This document shows positions 24,845-33,407 of a DNA stretch of 46,228 bases, in pieces; position 1 is the first letter of the stretch; every line of letters begins with the position of its first letter. Origin of the DNA: a virus. The DNA is taken from the IMG/VR virus record IMGVR_UViG_3300023175_003741, positions 1 to 46,228 of that record, one strand, 5' to 3'. The notes beneath the pieces are model-generated. The model was not told the DNA's origin and did no database searches. It saw only the letters and a program-made list of their open reading frames with translations. Both the position numbers and the translations under genes were made by a program.

Positions 24845-25233
24845 TATGCTTTTAAGTCCCTATTTATATCTGCTAGAACTTTTTCGTTACCGGTCTTTAG
24901 AAATCCTATATATTTATTGAATATGTATTGATTGACCTGTTTCATTGTATGCGATTTGCTATTTTTGCAAATTCTGTCTACAAACGTTGCTTTGGGACAT
25001 GATTTTGATAATGGATTATAGGCTTGTCGTTGACAATTTATGGCTATATAATATTTATATCCAATATTATCAACCCCCAAAGAACTTGCGGCCGTCATGC
25101 TTCTGGGCTTTTTCTCACAAATACTTTGAGCATATATATGTGTACTGTCACTGCCTACTGTAGGGAATCCACTACTATCAAAACCGTCTTCTTTTCCTGT
25201 GATAGTATAGTATTTATTTTCTTTCATATTCAT
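24844..25233 (-). CDS. Uncharacterised phage protein, paralogue of the 23834-24211 gene
   Basis: The 129-residue protein begins MNMKENKYYTITGKEDGF and ends FNKYIGFLKTGNEKVLADINRD, matching the opening and C-terminal helix of the 23834-24211 product. It has five cysteines in the second half that the paralogue lacks, so the copies have diverged in chemistry. The middle contains the strand YKYYIAINCQRQAYNP. The function is not known. It overlaps the HNH gene by 20 bases. Confidence 0.65.
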   Translation of the reverse strand: MNMKENKYYTITGKEDGFDSSGFPTVGSDSTHIYAQSICEKKPRSMTAASSLGVDNIGYKYYIAINCQRQAYNPLSKSCPKATFVDRICKNSKSHTMKQVNQYIFNKYIGFLKTGNEKVLADINRDLKA

Positions 25234-25804
25234 AATGCTTGTTAATGTATTTAGTCCATATCTCCATCGCTTCTGATCTTATATTAGTCAATTCGTCGTA
25301 CCATGGCAAGTATTTGTATGAAAATTTTGGCATATGAGGCTCATTGAGCAGTGACATGTTTGCCTCTTTTGGTGTTTTGTTGGCCTTTTTAGCATTGCAT
25401 TTTATACAAGCTGTTGTGACATTGGTCCAGCTTGTTGCCTTTTTATGATCAGAAAATCTAGATTTGGGTATAATGTGATCATATGTCAATTGTGATCTAT
25501 TTAAATGCTTGCCACAATATTGACACATAAAATTATCTCTAGTAAATAAATTTTTTCTAGACAATTTAATATTAACAGAGCCAAAGCATTTTAGATATTG
25601 TGTTGTTCTAGCTACTGCAGGAACTTTAATCTTTTTATTGTTGGCACATAGAATATAGTCGTCATAGTGTTCTAAGACATGAATACCATATCTTATATCA
25701 TTATGGTATTTTATATTCCAGAGCACTGCTCTTCTCCAATCTATTATTCTTATTGGTGTAAAATCACAATTTAATAATAGGCATTTATTATGATCTATTG
25801 TCAT
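25214..25804 (-). CDS. HNH endonuclease
   Basis: The protein has 196 residues. The N-terminal part (LLNCDFTPIRIIDWRRAV) is typical of McrA-like/HNH_5 phage proteins. The HNH core includes FTRDNFMCQYCGKHL, TYDHIIPKSRF and TSWTNVTTACIKCNAKKANKT, with two CxxC zinc knuckles and the catalytic His of DHI. It could be a free-standing homing endonuclease, or the terminase-associated HNH type, although no terminase is near. The start overlaps the end of the PhoH gene by 17 bases. Confidence 0.8.
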   Translation of the reverse strand: MTIDHNKCLLLNCDFTPIRIIDWRRAVLWNIKYHNDIRYGIHVLEHYDDYILCANNKKIKVPAVARTTQYLKCFGSVNIKLSRKNLFTRDNFMCQYCGKHLNRSQLTYDHIIPKSRFSDHKKATSWTNVTTACIKCNAKKANKTPKEANMSLLNEPHMPKFSYKYLPWYDELTNIRSEAMEIWTKYINKHYEYERK

Positions 25805-26525
25805 ATTCTTCTAGTCTGTCTATAATATCTGCTATAATTGGATTTCTCACAATATCGGAAGCCTCTAAACGAGCAATGCCGATTCCACTTATTCCTTCAA
25901 GTACATTGATCAGTTTTATAAATCCTCCCTGAAGGGGTCTTTGCAAGTCAGATTGCGCAACATCTCCCGTTAATATCATTTTACTATCAATGCCTATTCT
26001 TGTCAATAGCATTTTTAGCTGATCATAAGAGGCATTTTGACACTCATCAGCTACCACAAAAGCATTATGAAAACTTCTGCCTCGCATCAGTCCGAGAGGA
26101 ACAACCTCAATTCTTCTACCGACTTTTAGCTTAGTGTAATGCTGCATTTGTAAAAAATAGTTGATTTCATCGTATAGTGGTAATAAATATGGATGCAGTT
26201 TTTCTTCTGCTGTTCCGGGCAAAAATCCAAGTCTTTCCCCGGCTTCTACAACAGGACGAGTAATTACTATTTTTTCTACCTTATCTTCAATTAGATATTC
26301 CAGTGCCATACCTATAGCTATGTGGGTTTTACCGCTACCTGGAACGCCCTGGCAGAAGGTTATGTCATTTTCTGCTACCGTCCTGATATAATCTTTCTGA
26401 TTAATAGATCTTGGCTTAAGCCTATTTTTAAATCCTACAATAATATCTTCAGGAGCAACAAAACCATCTTTTGTGTTATTAATAAGAACAGGTTTTGTAG
26501 CACGATTTTTATTTTTTTTTCTCAA
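25788..26525 (-). CDS. PhoH-like ATPase
   Basis: The 245-residue protein has Walker A CQGVPGSGKTHIA (residues 58-70), Walker B FVVADECQN near residue 155, and the PhoH hallmarks ITRPVVEAGERLGFLPGT and MLLTRIGIDSKMILTGDVAQ. PhoH-like proteins are widespread in phages and probably act in RNA or DNA metabolism; the exact role is not settled. The start is TTG 26525, with GAGG 7 bases upstream. No ATG lies in frame before the conserved part, so a UUG start is supported. It lies between the RNR gene and the HNH gene. Confidence 0.9.
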   Translation of the reverse strand: MRKKNKNRATKPVLINNTKDGFVAPEDIIVGFKNRLKPRSINQKDYIRTVAENDITFCQGVPGSGKTHIAIGMALEYLIEDKVEKIVITRPVVEAGERLGFLPGTAEEKLHPYLLPLYDEINYFLQMQHYTKLKVGRRIEVVPLGLMRGRSFHNAFVVADECQNASYDQLKMLLTRIGIDSKMILTGDVAQSDLQRPLQGGFIKLINVLEGISGIGIARLEASDIVRNPIIADIIDRLEEYDNRS

Positions 26526-26546
26526 TGTAATGCCTCTAGGAGTAAA

Positions 26547-28745
26547 TTAAATTAGACATGCGCCACCAGCACAACTAATTTCCTCTATTCCTACAGTATT
26601 GTCCTCTGTTTCCAGTAGTTGTGTATAATCAACCTTAGAAAAGCTATCATATAAATCTGTATAAATCTTCCAATTATATACATCTTTCATACAGTACGTT
26701 AATCTTTTAATATCGTCATCAAAATATTTTTTAGCAAATCTTTTCATCTTTATAGAAAAGAGTTTCTTATCGTCTCCGTCTGTATCCAGTTCTTGATTTA
26801 GCGTTATATAGTCACAAGCTGCCCATAAATTGTTGTCGAAAGCATTCAGTCCTAATTCTATTAAACCAGAACACCACAGCGAAGCGTCTCCATATTCTTT
26901 AGCTATTTCTCTGCTTGTATAGACTGTTGTGAATGGAGCTTGTGGATAGTCTTTGTCTCCGCTTTGTGGAATAAGACTGATGCCTGCAAAATATTTACGA
27001 TTTTGATAAATATATTTTGTTACATCTTCCCACTCTTCCGGCTGAACCGTAACTGTGTTGCTTACATTGTGACTAAGGAAGTCTTGAGTACAGAGCGACC
27101 TATTCTTGCCCGACTGCACCCAGTTACGTTGTGTATCTTTTACTACCGTGAGCATTTCTACTGCTGGTAATTGATTTTTTAATTTAGAACCATCTGGTAC
27201 TTCGATAGGGAATTTAATAACCTCATCCGTGTTATTGGCTGACCACGATGATTTTTCACACGCTTGCGGATTGTAACTTTTGAAATATTGATAAGGTGGC
27301 TCTAAAATATTTGCTTGTACATGCCTTATATACCTTTTGGCGTGATGAGGATGAATGCCCGAACTTGTTCCAAGCATAGAGCTGCTTGTTCCTTCTGGTT
27401 TCAAACAGGTGACCCTGGCTGCTTGGTTGATATTTATTTTTTTAGACAATTCTTTATTGGTATCGACAGCAATTTTTGCTCCGGCCTTTAATACCTTTTC
27501 TGTCAGAACTAGATCATGTTTTTCCATAATGCCTGTTAGCGAAACACCCAACAATGCTTCTCTATCGAAGATAGCCTTGCTGACTTCGCCTAAGTAATCT
27601 AGATCAGTAAATCCTGCTTGTAGTGTTCCGATAATAGCAGCGGCTTTGCATCTTTCATAGAAATCAGCCTCATCTGTTACAGATGAACAATTAATGGTGG
27701 AGAGATTACAACCCTGCCATCCTGACTTACCTGTTTTTTCATCAACAGGCCACATGCCCACTTCAACACACGGATTAAAGGTCATTTCTGTAGAATCGCT
27801 CCAGATAAATCCTGGCTCACCAAATTCTTTTACAGACTCCATTAGGTTTTTAAAATCTTCATAAGATGTATCATCTTTTAATAGTAGAGCAGAGTTATTG
27901 CTTCTGGCTCTTTGTGGATTCTCAATGTACCAATTGCCGGTTTTAGCTTTTGCCATTTCTTCATCGTCAGCACTAAACAATGCTAATGACGCACTTCTAC
28001 GCACCCCACCAGATAATACAGCATCGCTGCTGTGCATAATAATATCATAAGCGTCAATTGGTCTGAGCTTTTTTTGTCCATTCTCAATACACTTGTCTAA
28101 GAGTTCTCTAATTTTTTCTAAGCCATTTTGTAATGGTTCAAAACCAGGCGCTTTGCCAACGCCAGAAGATAGCTGAGCACCTTTTTCACGAATATTACTG
28201 TAATCAAAAACTACATACTTATCTTTGTATTCTGAAAAACGTGATTCGCTAGGCTTATTGAAATAGGAGCTTAATAAAATGCCTAAAGCATCAGACCAGC
28301 CTTCAATACTATCTTCTATAACATATTTTACACCTTTGCGCTTGTCTTTTTTTTCTGATGAAAGATTGGGCAATTTGGCAACATGGTGTTTTTGTACACT
28401 AAAGCCAGTACCGCTACCACAAAGTAACAACCAAAAGCATTCTTGGAAGAATCTTAGGCGATCACAGTAGGAGCTGGTGCAGTTATAGATCTTCGCATGA
28501 CGCTTTAGGATCGGTTCTCCGCCGAACTGAAGGGCTCTTTGGCTTCCCAATACCTTCTTTTTAAACATAAGGTCATATGCCCAATCAATGTCTTCTTTAA
28601 TATTTCTATCAGCATACATAGTATGCATCATGCCTCTTACGCGATCCACAGCTTCTTTCCATGTTTCTCTACGATTTTCTTTCTCAATCCAACGGGCATA
28701 TTTACTGACAAATGTATAATTCTGTAATTCATTTAACGCCGACAT
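26547..28745 (-). CDS. Class II (B12-dependent) ribonucleotide reductase, monomeric type
   Basis: The 732-residue protein is close in size to the Lactobacillus leichmannii triphosphate reductase (739). It has NCTSSYCDRLRFFQE and WLLLCGSGTGFSVQKHH near residue 110, SGGVRRSASLALF, NPCVEVGMWP, GWQGCNLSTINC (central cysteines) and CLKPEGTSSSMLGTSSG. The C-terminal redox pair is SCAGGACLI. It makes deoxynucleotides using adenosylcobalamin and so needs no oxygen or second subunit. The host must supply or import B12. Ribosome site AAGGAG lies 5 bases before the ATG. A putative promoter lies at 28807-28835. Confidence 0.93.
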   Translation of the reverse strand: MSALNELQNYTFVSKYARWIEKENRRETWKEAVDRVRGMMHTMYADRNIKEDIDWAYDLMFKKKVLGSQRALQFGGEPILKRHAKIYNCTSSYCDRLRFFQECFWLLLCGSGTGFSVQKHHVAKLPNLSSEKKDKRKGVKYVIEDSIEGWSDALGILLSSYFNKPSESRFSEYKDKYVVFDYSNIREKGAQLSSGVGKAPGFEPLQNGLEKIRELLDKCIENGQKKLRPIDAYDIIMHSSDAVLSGGVRRSASLALFSADDEEMAKAKTGNWYIENPQRARSNNSALLLKDDTSYEDFKNLMESVKEFGEPGFIWSDSTEMTFNPCVEVGMWPVDEKTGKSGWQGCNLSTINCSSVTDEADFYERCKAAAIIGTLQAGFTDLDYLGEVSKAIFDREALLGVSLTGIMEKHDLVLTEKVLKAGAKIAVDTNKELSKKININQAARVTCLKPEGTSSSMLGTSSGIHPHHAKRYIRHVQANILEPPYQYFKSYNPQACEKSSWSANNTDEVIKFPIEVPDGSKLKNQLPAVEMLTVVKDTQRNWVQSGKNRSLCTQDFLSHNVSNTVTVQPEEWEDVTKYIYQNRKYFAGISLIPQSGDKDYPQAPFTTVYTSREIAKEYGDASLWCSGLIELGLNAFDNNLWAACDYITLNQELDTDGDDKKLFSIKMKRFAKKYFDDDIKRLTYCMKDVYNWKIYTDLYDSFSKVDYTQLLETEDNTVGIEEISCAGGACLI

Positions 28746-28798
28746 ATTAGCTCCTTAGAAGATTATCTGAAATTTGGCCCGAAGTAAGATTGATTCTG

Positions 28799-28924
28799 TC
28801 ATAGATATGATAAATCATTGGTTAGAGGAAAGCAAGGGCCATAATTAATATTGATTGTACTACTAAATACACCATTGCCAATTATCTTAATTTTGTTTTT
28901 GTGTTTTATAAATTTTGAATCCAA
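28799..28924 (-). CDS. Possible 41-residue protein before the RNR gene
   Basis: An open frame from TTG 28924 (inside the end of the deaminase gene) to TGA 28799 codes a basic start (KFIKHKNKIKIIGNGVFSST) and an end with GPCFPLTNDLSYL. The sequence reads like real protein rather than random translation. However, it has no clear ribosome site, uses a TTG start and overlaps the candidate RNR promoter. It could be a remnant or chance. Confidence 0.22.
   Translation of the reverse strand: MDSKFIKHKNKIKIIGNGVFSSTININYGPCFPLTNDLSYL
28807..28835 (-). promoter_or_regulatory. Putative promoter of the ribonucleotide reductase gene
   Basis: Minus strand: TTGCTT (28830-28835), 17 bases, TATCAT (28807-28812). 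The -10 lies inside the palindrome ATGATTTATCAT, which could be an operator. It lies in the only gene-poor stretch of this part, and the leader to the RNR ATG would be about 55 bases. Confidence 0.4.
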
Positions 28925-29361
28925 GCAAGATTTGGTGTACATCGGATAATTTTAATCCCCGTTTGATTCACAAAAAGATCAAATCTTTCTTTCGCCTCTT
29001 GGTCGAATAGTTTTGTGCCATGGCCATTCGCCATAACAACCTCTGTGATGCCTTCTTGCCACAGAGCCATGATACAATCATTACAAGACTGGCCGGTTAT
29101 GTACGCTCTGCCCTCGTCTGGACGAATGACACAATTAGACAAAGCATTTCTTTCTGCATGAATCATCCAATGATATTTTTCTGGACGATAAGTAGGCAGC
29201 ATTGAATCATCCATACCTTTAGGAAAACCATTATATCCAACGCCTAATATCCGGTGCTGCTTGTCTGTGATTACGCATCCGTGCTGTGTGTGTATGTCGT
29301 GGCTTCGTTGTGAAACAACCCTAGCCAACCCTAAGAAATAATCTGTCCAGTCTGGTCTCAT
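28906..29361 (-). CDS. dCMP deaminase
   Basis: The 151-residue protein is a zinc deaminase with H68-A-E70 (IHAERNAL) and the cysteine pair C93xxC96 in TGQSCNDC; the usual Pro before the first Cys is Ser here. The N-terminus WTDYFLGLARVVSQRSHD and the GVGYNGFPKGMDDS segment are typical. It makes dUMP from dCMP for thymidylate synthesis. The start ATG is 7 bases after the -10 box of a near-consensus promoter, so the transcript may be leaderless. No ribosome site is visible at this start. Confidence 0.9.
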   Translation of the reverse strand: MRPDWTDYFLGLARVVSQRSHDIHTQHGCVITDKQHRILGVGYNGFPKGMDDSMLPTYRPEKYHWMIHAERNALSNCVIRPDEGRAYITGQSCNDCIMALWQEGITEVVMANGHGTKLFDQEAKERFDLFVNQTGIKIIRCTPNLAWIQNL

Positions 29362-29367
29362 AGATAT

Positions 29368-29396
29368 ATTTTATCGGATGCCGTTGTGTTTGTCAA
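29368..29396 (-). promoter_or_regulatory. Sigma70-type promoter of dCMP deaminase
   Basis: Minus strand: TTGACA (29391-29396), 17-base spacer, TAAAAT (29368-29373). The expected transcription start coincides with the A of the deaminase ATG (29361). Confidence 0.75.
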
Positions 29397-29404
29397 TACA
29401 TAAT

Positions 29405-30139
29405 CTAATTATATCTCTTAATCACCAGAGATCGATATTTTCTGGGTGTGGGCTTTTCCATGCCAATGTTCTGTACAGGATATACATCGTAACTATTTGA
29501 TATATACCAACCTATAGAATTAACCATTCTTTCAATTGTAGAATAATCGATATTCCACCACACTCTCCTAAATTGATTTTTACTAGGATAAAATGTAGAG
29601 CCATTAAAGTGTCGGTCTACAAAAGGATTAATGAGAACAGCAAAACTTTTTACTTTGTATAAAATATTCATTAATACTAGCATAGGATCTCTGACATGAG
29701 ATAACATTGTGCCAAAAATAGCGGCATCAAAATCTCCTAATTCTTCTGGTAAATCTTGATAGATATTAGCTCTATATTGTTTGCATTTTGAATTTATTTT
29801 TTCATGTATATAATCATAAGCATTATAATACATTTCATGAACTTCTGTGTGGACGGCCGGTTTATATCCTGGATATTTTAAAACATCCCAGTAAGATCCG
29901 TCTGGCATATCATAAGAAACAACATCGGCCCCTTGCTTTTCCATCGTGAAAGATAAGAACCCCGAACCTGCGCCAACATCTATAACTTTTTGATTCATAT
30001 AATTCATATTCCCTAAATACTGATTTATACATTTTGTAAGATCCCAATCTCCCTGAATTATCTCTCCGTCGGGTAGTGGAATAGAATGATAAAATTTACA
30101 GTTTTCTAACTTTAGTCCTTTTTTTGGTAATATAAACAT
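29405..30139 (-). CDS. Class I SAM-dependent methyltransferase
   Basis: The protein has 244 residues. SAM-binding motif I is KVIDVGAGSGFLSF (51-64), and motif II DVVSYDMPDGSYW supplies the acidic ribose contact. ELGDFDAAIFGTMLSHVRDP is the post-motif IV strand with a neighbouring His-Val-x-Asp, as in small-molecule and sugar methyltransferases. The C-terminal region ends in RSLVIKRYN. It is the first gene in the minus-strand direction after the sugar cluster 30173-35523. Methylating the glycan or sugar made there is the simplest role. Intergenic gap to the sulfotransferase is 33 bases. Confidence 0.8.
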   Translation of the reverse strand: MFILPKKGLKLENCKFYHSIPLPDGEIIQGDWDLTKCINQYLGNMNYMNQKVIDVGAGSGFLSFTMEKQGADVVSYDMPDGSYWDVLKYPGYKPAVHTEVHEMYYNAYDYIHEKINSKCKQYRANIYQDLPEELGDFDAAIFGTMLSHVRDPMLVLMNILYKVKSFAVLINPFVDRHFNGSTFYPSKNQFRRVWWNIDYSTIERMVNSIGWYISNSYDVYPVQNIGMEKPTPRKYRSLVIKRYN

Positions 30140-30172
30140 ATTTATTCTTATGCTCCATCTCTTTATGTATAT

Positions 30173-30820
30173 TTAGTACTGATAATTAAAATGTTCTATA
30201 GTGTCTCTTTCTTTTTCTGCTACCAAATCTATTAGCTCTTGATCATAAATATCAGAACAAGAAATTTGTGTTATGCTTTTATTGCCGTGTGATAATTTTA
30301 TTGCGTCCAAGCCTATAGTCCCACAAAGATAATCAAATTCTTTTTGTAAATTTTCAAATCTGGCAATATGCGACACCATTATCTTTTGATTTTCGTTTAA
30401 AAAATACTGTGATTGTGCTGAATTATTCTTAATGATTTGTCTAATAATCTGTTGCTCATTATTGTTGCTAAACAAATTAACACAATCTTTTCCCTGTTTT
30501 ATTTTGGGGTCTTTCCATTTTTTAAAATCTGTTGTTCGTAAATATTCTTCTGCTTTTTCTTTGTAGTATTTAAAGAAGCTCAAATATCTTTCCCAAGGAT
30601 TTCTCACAACACAAAATGAAAAATAATCACTAAAACTAAATTTAATTTTTTCTAGTCCCCGCTCACAGTCTAGAGCAGTGCCGTGTTGATAAAAAAACTT
30701 ATCTTCTGGTTGTCCAACTATGTCCAATATATCAAGAGGAGACAATGTTTCTCTTAATGACCTAGTTCCTGTTTTTGGTATGTCTATAGTTATGAATTTT
30801 TTTTTATGAGATATAAGCAT
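30173..30820 (-). CDS. Sulfotransferase-family protein
   Basis: The 215-residue protein carries the 5'-phosphosulfate-binding loop as IPKTGTRS (14-21). The 3'-phosphate-binding segment is FCVVRNPWERYLSFFKYY (69-86), as in PAPS-dependent carbohydrate sulfotransferases. The lysine of the loop is present. C-terminal residues form helices without a membrane anchor, so it should act in the cytoplasm of the infected cell. It is adjacent to a second sulfotransferase, glycosyltransferase and methyltransferase genes. A sulfate added to the phage-directed glycan is the inferred product. Confidence 0.8.
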   Translation of the reverse strand: MLISHKKKFITIDIPKTGTRSLRETLSPLDILDIVGQPEDKFFYQHGTALDCERGLEKIKFSFSDYFSFCVVRNPWERYLSFFKYYKEKAEEYLRTTDFKKWKDPKIKQGKDCVNLFSNNNEQQIIRQIIKNNSAQSQYFLNENQKIMVSHIARFENLQKEFDYLCGTIGLDAIKLSHGNKSITQISCSDIYDQELIDLVAEKERDTIEHFNYQY

Positions 30821-30823
30821 ATT

Positions 30824-31654
30824 TTAATTTTTTTGTGAAAAATAGTTATATAGAGCCATGTCGTATTTACACTGTGACAATAAATAGCTCATATCGTCTG
30901 GTGTGATATGTTCCTTTATAGATTTAGTATTTTTATTCATGGCTTTTTCTATAGGATATTTATCATAAAAAGGTGCATTTAAAGGTCTGTATTTTATACC
31001 ATACTTCCAAATATCTAACTCAAATTGTTCTATATTTTCTAATATGCCTACAATATGAAAATCTTTAAGTGTATTTATGGCCTGTTGTAGATCTTTCTCT
31101 GTTGGGTCTGTGCTAATGTCTCTCTGATTTATATGATCGATAACCCAATTTTTTTCAAGGTCTTTACTATGAATATACTCATGAAATGTATTCTGTGAGA
31201 TTGTTTGATGGTTTTTTTCCCACTCTCCAAATTCAGTATTATAGTAAAAAATTGATTGAAGTCTAGTTATAGGGTTTCTCAGTAGTGTTATATATATAGG
31301 ATCGAAATTATATTTTGTAGTGATTTTATCTATAAGTTTTTGAGTGTCTTTAAATCTACTAACAGAGACAATGGATATTGAATAAAGCTGAAAAACATTC
31401 GAATCGCAACAATTTTTAAAGATTTCATAGTCTATTGTTTGTTCGTGGTATTTAGACGTGTCGTGTTTTAGCGTATAAAAATTAGCAACAAAAAAATGAT
31501 TGCAACCAACGTTTATTTTAGTAGAACATAAATCGTAAATCTGCCGATTGGGATTATTACGATCCATCGCATACAACATAGCATGATCTCGAAAAAAAGT
31601 ACCACCACTTTTTGGTATGTGATAAAAAATATAAAGATTATTATTTTGGCTCAT
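30824..31654 (-). CDS. Second sulfotransferase-family protein
   Basis: The 276-residue protein has the PAPS loop HIPKSGGTFFRD (12-23) and 3'-phosphate segment TLLRNPITRLQSIFYY (123-138). The two sulfotransferases share layout but little sequence, so they are not a recent duplicate. They may therefore act on different positions. The overlap with the upstream glycosyltransferase is 14 bases, and 3 bases separate it from the next. No signal peptide is seen. The substrate is presumed to be a carbohydrate given the neighbours. Confidence 0.8.
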   Translation of the reverse strand: MSQNNNLYIFYHIPKSGGTFFRDHAMLYAMDRNNPNRQIYDLCSTKINVGCNHFFVANFYTLKHDTSKYHEQTIDYEIFKNCCDSNVFQLYSISIVSVSRFKDTQKLIDKITTKYNFDPIYITLLRNPITRLQSIFYYNTEFGEWEKNHQTISQNTFHEYIHSKDLEKNWVIDHINQRDISTDPTEKDLQQAINTLKDFHIVGILENIEQFELDIWKYGIKYRPLNAPFYDKYPIEKAMNKNTKSIKEHITPDDMSYLLSQCKYDMALYNYFSQKN

Positions 31655-33407
31655 TTATTTTTATTTTTTTATGGATAATTGCAGGTTGGTATCTTTTGAT
31701 TATTTCTGATACAGGAAAATCTATATCCTGTGGTATATTGTTGCAATAATTGCATATTAAATTGTTCTTTAGAATATTCTTTTTAATGAATTTTAATATT
31801 TCTCTATTAGATAGATTGTAGTCATAGTTGTTTTCTAGTACATAATAAATAGTATAATCATACGGCATATTTTGTGAAATGCGTCGAACATACAGGGGCA
31901 CAGAATCTAAGCAGAAGTCCATGTATTGGTTAAGAATCTGGTTGCCTGTTGAGTATAGACATATGCCACCGTTGATATGCTGATTATTAATATCGTAATA
32001 TTTCATGTAGCAGTGGCCGTCGTATTGTGAGCCAGATATCATAAAGGGTCCCGACGTTAGACAATAGTTGTAAATTTTATCTAGCCAATTATCTAATAAT
32101 ATGCAATCACACTCTAAAAATAGTGATGTGTTAAAATTTTCTAAATGTCTTTGTCTAAAAATACTAAAGAAGGAATATAATGGACCAGATTGTTTGCCAT
32201 AAGTAAAATCTAGTGTCTCATCTTCACTATTGTAATGGTTATATTCTTCGGGAATATTTAAATAAATAATATCTACATCTCTAAAGGTCTTTTTTAAATA
32301 AGACAAGTCTATATTGTCATTTTCATTATTATTTCTGATAATTCTAAAACTTAATTTTTTAGCAATTTTTTTATTGGCTCTTGTCATAGACTTACGCAGA
32401 TTTTCTATAAACGTGTCATACTGACCATCTTTATCCTCATTAGATGTTATTAAGAGAGTTAGGCATTCTAATTTGTTTTGGTATGCTTTGAGATCGTCTT
32501 GTGTAAAATACTGAGAAATATTTCCTATAACTTCCGTTCTTTTTTCTGTATTGAGATCATAATATTTTCTAGTCTTATTTTTTCTATAATCAATATGTAT
32601 AGCATTGATATCCGGGTATAGATTTTTAAAATAGATCTTTTGTTGATTAAGATAATTAGAGAACAGCCGGTCACAGTTGCCTTTGCCTAAATCAAAATCG
32701 AAACATTCTTTTATAGAATCAGGAGATATTAAAAGAGTGTCGTAAAAAATCCAAGCATCATGTGAATATAGCGGGTTGCTAGGGCATGATTCATCCCCAT
32801 AATAATCAGAACTTTCTACTATTTCTCCTTTTTCTGACAGATCTTTTCTGGTTATTGCATAAAAATTATATGGAGAAAATTTTTGTTTTTTAATATATTG
32901 GATTGTTTTATCAAAATAAATATCCGAATTCGCTAATACTTTTATATGATTAGTAAAATTATTTTGACTGTACAATATCCAATCACTATATGATAATCTT
33001 TTTCCAATAGGCGATGACGATATTTTGGTTTTTTTTGTAATATCTGGTATCTGTTTAATAGAATCTTTTTCATAAAAAATATGAATATTGTCGATATATT
33101 GATTTTTAAGATTATTTAGTAGGCACTTTTTTCTATGCCGCTCTGTATCTGCATCATGATACCATTGTGAAAATAAACAAATTTTTGTATCGGGCGATAG
33201 ATGATAGGAATTTTCAGTAGTGTAGACTTCGCCAATAGACTGTGCTGTTGATTTATATCTTCTTTGCTCGTCGCGGCCAAATAAAATATAGTGGGTTATC
33301 GCACCCTTTTCAGTGTTTACTCCTGCTAATCCAAGATCGGGATGATTATCTAGATAGAATTTCCAGTCAAAATCTTTTGGTAATTCTGGATTTTGCAAAT
33401 TAACCAT
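31641..33407 (-). CDS. Two-domain glycosyltransferase with N-terminal HPDL-type module
   Basis: The protein has 588 residues. Residues 10-55 form a small module FDWKFYLDNHPDLGLAG ... HYILFGRDEQRRY, common in front of glycosyltransferases. Residues about 70-300 resemble a GT-A domain (ICLFSQWYHD, KVLANSDIYFD, DAWIFYDTLLI). Residues about 310-560 look like a second GT-A domain (LLITSNEDKDGQYD, FNTSLFLECDCILLDNW with a D-x-D-like ECDC, INGGICLYSTGNQ). The start ATG directly follows the oxygenase gene stop. A bifunctional enzyme building two linkages is possible; donors are not predictable. Confidence 0.65.
   Translation of the reverse strand: MVNLQNPELPKDFDWKFYLDNHPDLGLAGVNTEKGAITHYILFGRDEQRRYKSTAQSIGEVYTTENSYHLSPDTKICLFSQWYHDADTERHRKKCLLNNLKNQYIDNIHIFYEKDSIKQIPDITKKTKISSSPIGKRLSYSDWILYSQNNFTNHIKVLANSDIYFDKTIQYIKKQKFSPYNFYAITRKDLSEKGEIVESSDYYGDESCPSNPLYSHDAWIFYDTLLISPDSIKECFDFDLGKGNCDRLFSNYLNQQKIYFKNLYPDINAIHIDYRKNKTRKYYDLNTEKRTEVIGNISQYFTQDDLKAYQNKLECLTLLITSNEDKDGQYDTFIENLRKSMTRANKKIAKKLSFRIIRNNNENDNIDLSYLKKTFRDVDIIYLNIPEEYNHYNSEDETLDFTYGKQSGPLYSFFSIFRQRHLENFNTSLFLECDCILLDNWLDKIYNYCLTSGPFMISGSQYDGHCYMKYYDINNQHINGGICLYSTGNQILNQYMDFCLDSVPLYVRRISQNMPYDYTIYYVLENNYDYNLSNREILKFIKKNILKNNLICNYCNNIPQDIDFPVSEIIKRYQPAIIHKKIKINEPK

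Noticed and set aside
28746-28905. Riboswitch (B12) or NrdR box before the reductase
   Set aside because: I could not find a B12-box-like core or the paired NrdR palindromes by eye.
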